64,000 nucleotides of DNA from contig NZ_JAJNEL010000001.1 in NCBI RefSeq assembly GCF_029428675.1, positions 5,766,001 through 5,830,000 on the forward strand, given 5' to 3'. The DNA is from Streptomyces sp. JH14. Lineage in GTDB: Bacteria; Actinomycetota; Actinomycetes; Streptomycetales; Streptomycetaceae. Under the pieces are notes generated by a model that saw only the letters and a list, made by a program, of their open reading frames with translations, did no database searches and had not been told where the DNA came from. This document shows positions 18,051-24,869 of the stretch, one piece after another. Each line of letters opens with the position of its first letter. Positions within the stretch are counted from its first letter, which is position 1. Made by a program: the position numbers and the translations under genes.

Positions 18051-18953
18051 ATGCCAAGTCTCGACCTGCTGCTGACCTTCGTGGAGGTCTACCGGGCGGG
18101 GTCGCTCTCAGCTGCCTCGCAACGCCTCGGATTCACCCAGCCGGCGGTAAGCGGCCAACTGGCCCGCCTGGAGGAACAGATCGGCGAACCGCTCTTCGTG
18201 CGCACCTCCCGGGGAGTGACGCCCACACCGGGGGCGACAGCACTGGCCTCGCGTGTCAGCGGACACGTCGACGGGCTCCGCAAGGCACTGGGCTCGTCCG
18301 AGGAGCCCCTACTCGGAGGGACGGTCCGTATCGGTGCCGCCGCAGAGTTCATGACCCTGTGCGCCACCCCGGTACTCGCCGATCTGACCAGGCACGGTGT
18401 TCAGGTGCATGCCGTGCTCGGCCTCGCCGACGACCTGCTGGCCGCACTGGCGGCCGACCGGTTGGACCTCGTCGTCTCCTCCATACGCCCTACCCACGAC
18501 GCCCTCCACGCGGAAGCCTTCGTGGACGAGCAGTTCCTGCTCGTCGCACCGCCCGACATGGCCCGAACTGTCGACCCTGAACGGCTGCGGAACGAGCCCG
18601 TGGCGGCACTGGCACACCTTCCTCTGGTGGCGTACGCCGAGGAACTTCCCATCATCCGTCGCTACTGGCGCAGCGAGTTCGGACGCCGCCCGCCCAACCC
18701 GCTCGCGTTCGTCGTCTCCGATCTGCGCGCCGTTCTGGAAGCCGTGACAAGGGGCGCCGGCGTCTCTGTACTCCCGCGCTACATCGCCCTGCCCGCGCTG
18801 CAGTCCGGAAAGGTCCTCCAACTCCACGAGCCGGAAGCAGCCCCCTTGAACACCCTCTACCTCGCCGTCCGGCGGAGCGCGCCTGCGAACTCCGCCGTCA
18901 CCGTCCTGCGGGAGGCACTGCGGCAGGCCGCCCGTCGGTGGGACATGCTGTGA
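18051..18953 (+). CDS. LysR-family transcriptional regulator
   Basis: A 300-residue protein, the normal LysR length. ATG 18051 (MPSLDLLLTFVEVYRAGSLS) is favoured over ATG 18021 because it places the winged helix-turn-helix at residues 1-60, including ASQRLGFTQPAVSGQLARLE and LFVRTSRGVTPT. The effector-binding domain follows (about 88-295), with VRIGAAAEFM and VSDLRAVLEAVTRGAGVSVL as usual landmarks. It is transcribed away from the ATPase regulator gene across a 145-bp gap, so LysR regulation of that neighbour or of itself is plausible. Downstream lies the CdiI/IS110 scar, so any original target gene may be lost. Confidence 0.9.
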   Translation: MPSLDLLLTFVEVYRAGSLSAASQRLGFTQPAVSGQLARLEEQIGEPLFVRTSRGVTPTPGATALASRVSGHVDGLRKALGSSEEPLLGGTVRIGAAAEFMTLCATPVLADLTRHGVQVHAVLGLADDLLAALAADRLDLVVSSIRPTHDALHAEAFVDEQFLLVAPPDMARTVDPERLRNEPVAALAHLPLVAYAEELPIIRRYWRSEFGRRPPNPLAFVVSDLRAVLEAVTRGAGVSVLPRYIALPALQSGKVLQLHEPEAAPLNTLYLAVRRSAPANSAVTVLREALRQAARRWDML

Positions 18954-18999
18954 GCCTCACACCCCCGCTCGCGAGCAAGGCGCGCTGAGGCGCCTTGTC

Positions 19000-19250
19000 A
19001 CCAGCCCCCGGCTCTCATCGGTCGCGGGCCTTGTGCTCCCGCACAACGAGACAGGAGACCGCCTTCGTACATGTGCCCCTCTGGCATCGGGTTCTCCCGC
19101 AATACCTCCACTGCCAGTGGCAGGAGGTAGGGCAGGCCGATGTCCTGCCCGATCAACAAACGCATGTCCTCGACGGTCAGCTCGCCAATCGGCCGACGCC
19201 GCAAGGCGTGTGCAGTAGTGATAAGACGGGTGTTGTCGGCTGACGGAGCC
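19000..19250 (-). pseudogene. truncated CdiI-like contact-dependent inhibition immunity gene
   Basis: One minus-strand frame reads NTRLITTAHALRRRPIGELT followed by VEDMRLLIGQDIGLPYLLPL and AVEVLRENPMPEG, which matches small actinobacterial proteins annotated as contact-dependent growth inhibition immunity proteins. The N-terminal part is replaced by the broken IS110 gene at about 19250, and the C-terminus degenerates after EGGLLSR into a non-family tail. No toxin gene is visible. It is probably a dead immunity remnant. Confidence 0.6.
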
Positions 19251-20039
19251 GGCCACCGGGGCGGCACCGGCGTAGTTCGCGAATGCCGCCGAGCTGGGGA
19301 ATCGGTGGGCCCCTCGGGTGCGGCCGATCAGCCTGGCGGCCATGACCGGCCCGATGCCCGGGGTGGTCATCAGGGCGCTGCCCGATGCCTCCACGAGGCT
19401 CTGCATCCGGGCAGCATTGTCCGTGAGCTGCTTGTCCAGTTTCCGGATCTCCGTGACCAGATCCCAGGCGATGTCCTTGCGGACGGTCTCGACGTCGCCG
19501 GCGGGGCGGACGGACCGCAGCAGTGTGGCGGCCAGGTCCGCGGACAGCTGGGTCGGGGCGCCGCCGGGCAGCAGATCACGCAGCAGCGCGTGGAGCTGGT
19601 TAACTGTGCGGACCCGGGCCTGGGCCAGGTTCACACGCCGTTCATCCAGGAGAGCCAGCGCCGTGGTGTGGTCCTCGGGCTCGACATCCCGTCCGTCTCC
19701 CTGCAGACAGGCGACCGTGGCCGCGGCCGCAGCGTCGATCTGGTCGTTCTTGCGCCGTCCACCGCGGGAGAGTTCGCGCACCCGACTGGTCGCCGCCGCA
19801 GGCACATCGACGACGCTCTCGCCGCGGGCGATGAGCCACTGGGCAAGATGCCGGCCCAGCCCGTTGGCGTTCTCCACCGCCCACTTCCGCTGCGGCCACC
19901 GCTTGGCCCAGGCCAGCAGCCGCCGATAGTCCGTCAGGCTCGCCCCAATCCGCATCGTTCCGACCTGCTGGTTCGATTCCGGCCCGACGGCGGTGGCGGT
20001 GTGGGTGCACTTGTGGGGATCAACACCGAGCAATATCAC
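19250..20039 (-). pseudogene. IS110-family transposase, C-terminally truncated
   Basis: GTG 20039 starts the standard IS110 N-terminus (VILLGVDPHKCTHTATAV), with the RuvC-like continuation KWAVENANGLGRHLAQWLIA and GRRKNDQIDAAAAA. The transposase_20 region TTPGIGPVMAARLIGRTRGA and FANYAGAAPV is present, but the match stops right after that, and the rest of the family's C-terminus (with the catalytic Ser) is missing. The frame runs on into unrelated sequence. About 265 of the usual 400 residues remain, so it is inactive. The 316 bp to its right (20040-20355) show no gene. Confidence 0.85.
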
Positions 20040-20355
20040 TGGACTGTGTTCCTCTCGGTCGGACGACAGGGCATCCACGGCCGACACGCCGACTTCCGGA
20101 ACCAACCGGCCGGGACACGCCTCTGTTGAGTCAGACCGCGGACGGACACCGGACCGGCGACATACCCCGGGAGAGCCAGCCCCGAAGAGCGGCAGACGGT
20201 TCACGAGTCACCCGGCCCGGCGTCCTACGGCACGCTACGAGCGGCCAACCCGACCGCGTCCCGATATCCCCATACAAGTCGGGCGGTTCAAGCAACGGCA
20301 TTGGGTCTAAGCCATCACGCCGCTTGATGACTTGTGTAGCCTGCGGTCGGTGGAA

Positions 20356-21006
20356 ATGGGACTGAACGCAGATGACTGGTTGGCGGATACGCGGACGTCT
20401 TATGACGCCGTCGCTGCAAGCTACGCAGAGCTGACACGTCACCTCTTGGACGACACACCTGAGGAACGCGCGGTCTTGGCCTTGTTTGCCGACCTGGTGC
20501 GTGCCCAAGGCGGCGGACTGGTCGTGGATGTGGGGTGCGGGACAGGCAGGATTACAGGCCACCTGCGGAACCTTGGCCTGGACGCGTTCGGCATCGATCT
20601 GTCACCTGGAATGATCGATGTGGCCCGTCGTGAACACCCCGGTGTGCGGTTCGATCTCGGTTCCATGACGGAGCTCGCCCTGGCCGACGCCTCCGCGACT
20701 GGCCTGGTCGCCTGGTACTCACTGATCCACATTCCTGACGACGAGATTAGCTCGGTTCTTGCGCATTTCCGTCGAGTGCTTCGGCCCGGTGGGCTGTTGC
20801 TGCTCAGTTTCCATGTCGGCGATGAGTCGCGGTTGAAGACTGAGGGCTATGGCGGGCACCCGATGAAGGTCTATGTCCATCGCCGGCAGCATGACCAGAC
20901 GATTGAGTGGCTTAACGAAGCTGGCTTCGCTGTCGAGACGCACAAGACTCTCACCTCTGCCGAGAGCAAGCTGGGAGGGATCATTCTCGCGCGTCGTCAA
21001 CCTTGA
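20356..21006 (+). CDS. class I SAM-dependent methyltransferase
   Basis: A 216-residue protein. ATG 20356 is preferred (GGTGG close upstream); GTG 20350 is possible. SAM-binding motif I is LVVDVGCGTGRITGHL near residues 55-70, followed by the acidic FGIDLSPGMIDVARREHPG and a motif-IV-like WYSLIHIPDDEI, with the post-motif VLRPGGLLLLSFHVGDE. An N-terminal SYDAVAASYAEL helix is usual for this group of small-molecule methyltransferases. The acceptor substrate is not predictable. It converges with the HEAT-repeat gene. Confidence 0.85.
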   Translation: MGLNADDWLADTRTSYDAVAASYAELTRHLLDDTPEERAVLALFADLVRAQGGGLVVDVGCGTGRITGHLRNLGLDAFGIDLSPGMIDVARREHPGVRFDLGSMTELALADASATGLVAWYSLIHIPDDEISSVLAHFRRVLRPGGLLLLSFHVGDESRLKTEGYGGHPMKVYVHRRQHDQTIEWLNEAGFAVETHKTLTSAESKLGGIILARRQP

Positions 21007-21159
21007 TCAGGTGGTGATGGCGATCGCCGATAACGACCACCCGTACTCCTCGCCCCACTTGATCTGGCTCTCAGGTGGGGAGGTTCGATGAGCCGCGAGT
21101 ACATGATGCGGCGGGGCCGTCCGCTCGATCTGACCGAAGGCCGTGGACGTGGCCGTCGG

Positions 21160-23115
21160 TTAGGTGGAGCCGGTGCGGCCAGCGAGCGTATTGACGGCTT
21201 CGCGGGCTGCGCCGTGCGCGACGTCGCCGACGTCCGACATGTAGTACTCCAGGACGGCTCGGGCGGCCGCTGGGTCGTCGATACGGGAGAGTCCGCGCAG
21301 GGCGGCGCCGCGGAGGTCGCCGGGGAACCGGCAGCCCAGCTCCTCCGGTCCCTCGACGATCCGGCGCAGGGCGTTGATGGTGCGCGGGTCGCGCAGTCGT
21401 GCGATGCCGTCGACTGCGTGCCTCCCGGCCGGCATGTCGTCCTCGATCGCGATGGCCGTCAGGGTGTCGAGGTCGTCTATGTCTGCGCATTGGGCGAGCA
21501 GCGACACCACGTCGGAGCGGAGCCAGCCCTCGGCGGTGGCGAGCAGGGTACGCAGGGCGGGGCGGGCGGTCGCTCCGAAGTTCCCGAGGGCCTGCAGTGC
21601 GGCGGCCTGGACGTCTCGGCTGCGGTCGGTGGTGGCCTGCGCGAGCGAATCCACTGCTTGGGGCGAGCCTGGCAGCATGCCGAGGGCTTCGGCCGCGCGC
21701 AGCCGGATCGACTCGATCGGTTCGCCGAGTGCTGCCCTCAGCGCCGGTTCGGCTTCGGGGGCGCCCAGCCGGCCGAGTGCACACGCCGCCCGGGCCCGGA
21801 GACTCCCGGGGGTCTCCGGGTCAGTGAGCAGTCCGATCAAGGGTGTCGCGGCGGGCAGGTGACGCAGGCGGCCCAGGGCGTCCACGGCGGCGGTCCGCAC
21901 GAGTAGGGCCGTGGCGTCGGGGAGCAGACCGAGAAGCTTGGGCGCCGCGCGCCGGTCACCGAGCAGGCCCAGAGCCGTGGCCGCACCATGCCGCTGCTGG
22001 TCCGTTCCGTCGGTAAGCAGGGTCAACAGCCTGGCTGCGGGTGGAGGTTGTAGAGCGGCCAACGCGTGCGTCACGTCCTCGTGAATCTCGCCGTCGCCCA
22101 GTGCTTCAACCAGCGCCGCCATGGCTTCGTGACCACCGATCCGGGCGATCGCGTGGGCCGCCGCACGCCGCACGGTGGGGTTGGCGTCCTCGCTCAATCG
22201 GATCCGCAGGGCGGGCAAGTCCTCCGGATCGCCTTCGGTGCCGAGGCCGTGGCAGACGCTGCGCCGGACGGCCGGATCGGCGTTGCTGACCGACCACCGC
22301 AGTCGTTGGAGCCCGCCCGGGGTGCTGGAAAGGACTTCGGCGATCGCCTCGGAGATCCGCTGGTCGGGGTCGCTGAGGGCAGCTTCGGCAAAGGTGAGGC
22401 GGCCGTAGCCGGACGCGATAGTGACGTCGATCTGTCGCAGGGCTTCGGCAGCGGCCCGCCGCAGTCCCGACGGCATCGCACTCGAAGCGACGAGGAAGGC
22501 CAGCGCGCCCGCCGCCCGGGGGGAGCCCAGCCGGCCGAGCGTGCGCACAGCCTCGGTCCCCAGGGCATCACCAGAGGAACCGTCGGCCCTGGGCAGCAGG
22601 TCCCACAGCGCCGCGAGGAGACCCGGCACTGCGCTGGCGTCTCCAATGCGGACGATAGCTTCCAGCACCTCTCGCCACTGCGGGGTGTAGGGGATCAGCA
22701 TGTCGAGGAGCGGCTGTACTGCGCGTGGATCGCCGACGTCGCCGAGCGCCCGGATCACCTCATCAGGGGGGAAACTCCAGTCGTCCCGGTGCAGGGCCGC
22801 GATCAGGTCCGGGACGGCGCGGCGCTCACCCAGCTGCCCCAGGCACCGGGCGACGGCGGCGACGAGCAGCCGGTCCTCGGCCGGGTCCCTCAGGCACCGC
22901 AGCAGTGCGTCCGCCGCCGTCGGGCCGCCAATGTCAGCAAGGAACTCCGCCGCGTACGCCGCGGTGTATCGGTCGGCGCGTTCGAGGATCCGGCAGAGGC
23001 CGTCGACATCCTGGTAGAACCTCATCAGCGCGACATCGGCCTGCGGTACCACGATGAGCCCCGGCAAGCCGACTCTGTAGACCGTACGACTTCCGGGTCT
23101 GCTGCGCGGGCTCAC
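21160..23115 (-). CDS. HEAT-repeat protein
   Basis: 651 residues from GTG 23115, which overlaps the stop of the upstream gene (GTGA) and has GGGGAGG at ideal spacing; internal starts at 23052 and 23025 are less likely. Nearly the whole protein from residue about 30 is a solenoid of two-helix HEAT/PBS-lyase-type repeats of roughly 30 residues: VRRAAAHAIARIGGHEAMAA, SLRARAACALGRLGAPEAEP and SIRLRAAEALGMLPGS illustrate the period. No enzymatic motif is visible. Such solenoids act as scaffolds or as arms of phycobilin-lyase-like proteins. Translational coupling to the DUF7019-like gene argues for a joint role. Confidence 0.8.
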   Translation of the reverse strand: MSPRSRPGSRTVYRVGLPGLIVVPQADVALMRFYQDVDGLCRILERADRYTAAYAAEFLADIGGPTAADALLRCLRDPAEDRLLVAAVARCLGQLGERRAVPDLIAALHRDDWSFPPDEVIRALGDVGDPRAVQPLLDMLIPYTPQWREVLEAIVRIGDASAVPGLLAALWDLLPRADGSSGDALGTEAVRTLGRLGSPRAAGALAFLVASSAMPSGLRRAAAEALRQIDVTIASGYGRLTFAEAALSDPDQRISEAIAEVLSSTPGGLQRLRWSVSNADPAVRRSVCHGLGTEGDPEDLPALRIRLSEDANPTVRRAAAHAIARIGGHEAMAALVEALGDGEIHEDVTHALAALQPPPAARLLTLLTDGTDQQRHGAATALGLLGDRRAAPKLLGLLPDATALLVRTAAVDALGRLRHLPAATPLIGLLTDPETPGSLRARAACALGRLGAPEAEPALRAALGEPIESIRLRAAEALGMLPGSPQAVDSLAQATTDRSRDVQAAALQALGNFGATARPALRTLLATAEGWLRSDVVSLLAQCADIDDLDTLTAIAIEDDMPAGRHAVDGIARLRDPRTINALRRIVEGPEELGCRFPGDLRGAALRGLSRIDDPAAARAVLEYYMSDVGDVAHGAAREAVNTLAGRTGST

Positions 23116-23804
23116 CGGCCCTCCCCGGAGAGCGCGATATAGAGGGGAGTGCCGATGAGTACTCTGACGGGCCGCCCGTTGGGATCCTGGGTCGTCCCTA
23201 CCAGGAGGCGCCGAGCGAGGAATTCGCATCCCTGGCTCGGCCCCGTGATCTGCTCGGCGCAGCCGATGACCTGCCGCAGCGAGTCCTGGTCGGTCTGACG
23301 GAAGCGCCGAGTGAGGGGAGGATCCGCCTCCTGGACCTGGTGACGGTCGGCCCATTCCGCCTGGTCCCGTTCGAGGAGGGTGAAGAGCGTGGGGAGCATC
23401 GAGCCGGAGTAGCCGATCGGGACAGCCTCGGGAGCCGCCCCGGATCCGATGAGGTGGTGTGCCGACCCGATTAGGGCGATCACCGTCCCCTGCCACGCAC
23501 CGGTGAATAACAGCAACCCCGTCGACTCGCCGCCGAAGATCATCGAACGGAGCCCGAGCATCCCGCGGAACCAGACAGAGGGCTCCTCCAGCCCTGATAC
23601 GTCCTCGTCCCGTTCAATCGCGCGCTCGACGACGGCCAGCCGCTGATACCTGGTGGCTTCGGGCGGCGCCGCGGTCTGGACGGTCATACTGACGAGCTTC
23701 AGGTCGATCGTGAACTCGGCCGCGAGACGGGACAGCCGCTTGGGAGGAATCTGCCCGAGGAGTAGTTCGAGCTTGGCGTCCGAGACATAGACGTAGTAGC
23801 GCAT
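23112..23804 (-). CDS. DUF7019 / SAVMC3_10250-like protein
   Basis: A 230-residue protein from ATG 23804 beginning MRYYVYVSDAKLELLLGQIP, the opening I associate with the actinobacterial SAVMC3_10250 (DUF7019) group. Further landmarks are EFTIDLKLVSM, LLLFTGAWQGTVIALIGSAHHLIGS in two pieces around residues 115-140, and a C-terminal RPVRVLIGTPLYIAL. There is no signal peptide, so it is probably cytoplasmic or membrane-peripheral. It overlaps the HEAT-repeat gene by four bases and is preceded by a possible 23-residue ORF. The recombinase tail at 24299 lies just upstream, consistent with acquisition as a cassette. Function is unknown. Confidence 0.65.
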   Translation of the reverse strand: MRYYVYVSDAKLELLLGQIPPKRLSRLAAEFTIDLKLVSMTVQTAAPPEATRYQRLAVVERAIERDEDVSGLEEPSVWFRGMLGLRSMIFGGESTGLLLFTGAWQGTVIALIGSAHHLIGSGAAPEAVPIGYSGSMLPTLFTLLERDQAEWADRHQVQEADPPLTRRFRQTDQDSLRQVIGCAEQITGPSQGCEFLARRLLVGTTQDPNGRPVRVLIGTPLYIALSGEGR

Positions 23805-23862
23805 GCTGCGGAATCCCCCTGTCCCGTGCCGACGCTCACCACTCTTCCCGGAGCCGGCACGC

Positions 23863-23934
23863 TTACTCCCGGAGCCGTAAGTCGGCTTCCACGATCGGTA
23901 CGTCGTTGATGTTGACCTCGCGCCGGACGGACAT
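23863..23934 (-). CDS. possible 23-residue microprotein ahead of the DUF7019-like gene
   Basis: ATG 23934 follows a good GAGGACGGGG ribosome-binding site and encodes 23 residues, MSVRREVNINDVPIVEADLR plus LRE, ending 58 bp before the DUF7019-like start. A GTG at 23952 would add six residues. The peptide is charged with no membrane segment. It could be a real small protein, a leader, or the stub of a longer lost gene. Confidence 0.35.
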   Translation of the reverse strand: MSVRREVNINDVPIVEADLRLRE

Positions 23935-24298
23935 GTCCCCGTCCTCACGCACGGTGGAATCCTGCTTGGTCAGGTGCGCGCACGGTGAAGCCGATTCCTC
24001 GCAGCCAAGGCGGTGCTCGGACGAGAAGGTCCGGTGAGCCTGCCTGCCGCAGCGCCAGGCTGACCATGCTGTCCGGCGCGCCGCCAACTCGAGTGCCTAG
24101 TAACACCGGCCCGACAAGGGCGCCATCTGCGTCGCTCACGCGATGCGCGTCGCGCACTACTCACCGGCCCGCGCCCCTGGCGCTGGCCGACTGTCGAGCG
24201 GCTCCTCCCTCCTGGTGGCCGGTCGCAGGCAAGCGCGGACTGCCTGGGGAGTCAAGCCGAGCAACTCTGAGGCTGCCGCGAGCACCTGGTGGGGAGAT
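23935..24298. other. short stretch with weak small open frames
   Basis: Between the possible microprotein and the recombinase relic two small minus-strand frames are open: 23945-24157 (with LVGPVLLGTRVGGAPDSMVS) and 24157-24312, which overlaps the recombinase stop and starts MAIPESPHQVLAAASELLGL. Neither has a recognised family. The second could be a small gene coupled to the recombinase, but evidence is thin. Confidence 0.3.
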
Positions 24299-24720
24299 TC
24301 AGGTATCGCCATCAGTGGTCCGTGCGGCGATCTCGCCGAAGGTGGGCAGGCCCAAGTGGATGACTGAGGACTTGAGAGCGGCATCGAGCTGGGTCAACTT
24401 GTCCTCTGCGCCGGCCAGGCTGATCTCCAGGCCCTCGACCTCTCCGAGCCGGCCCTCCCGCTGAGCTTCGGCGATCCGGTCGAGCAGGTTGTCGCGGATC
24501 TCGGGCAGACGGTCTCGCTGGGACGGCTCGGGCCGGAGGAGCGAACACCGGACGCAAGCGTGCTCGTGGATGCACGACGTTCCGAAGGCCCGAGCGCAGG
24601 TTCCCAGAGAGAGCTTGCGCTTCTCAAAGTGGGCGAGGAAGGCGTCCCACTCCTCGTTCGTCGGGGTCCGGCATTCCTCGCTGGGACGACGTGCCAGCGC
24701 CGGTCTGTCGCTGCACTGTG
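24299..24720 (-). pseudogene. tyrosine recombinase (integrase) C-terminal tail
   Basis: The frame encodes the conserved tail of a large group of actinobacterial site-specific integrases: ECRTPTNEEWDAFLAHFEKR, then KLSLGTCARAFGTSCIHEHA and CVRCSLLRPEPSQRDRLPEI. The catalytic core with the R-H-R-Y residues is absent upstream, where the frame turns into low-quality sequence. Only the last 130-140 residues survive. It marks a former integrative element or a recombinase-driven cassette. Confidence 0.7.
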
Positions 24721-24809
24721 CTGTCGATCTGCGGGTTCGGCGAGGCACCGCATCGCACGACGGACCGGTCCCTCACTCTGTGACGGCCTGACGGCGTCCA
24801 CCGGCCTGA

Positions 24810-24844
24810 CGGCGCCCATCGGCCGGTCGGGCCGGTGGGCGCCG
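24810..24844 (-). terminator. terminator of the first M4 peptidase
   Basis: CGGCGCCCA and TGGGCGCCG pair around an inner GGCCGG..CCGGCC-type stem, 26 bp beyond the stop codon of the minus-strand metallopeptidase. Confidence 0.65.
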
Positions 24845-24869
24845 CTGGGTCGTTCGGGGGTCATCGAGG

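Noticed and set aside
24157..24312. A 51-residue frame overlapping the end of the recombinase relic, as a possible excisionase
   Set aside because: No HTH pattern or good ribosome-binding site, so it is only noted as a weak open frame.
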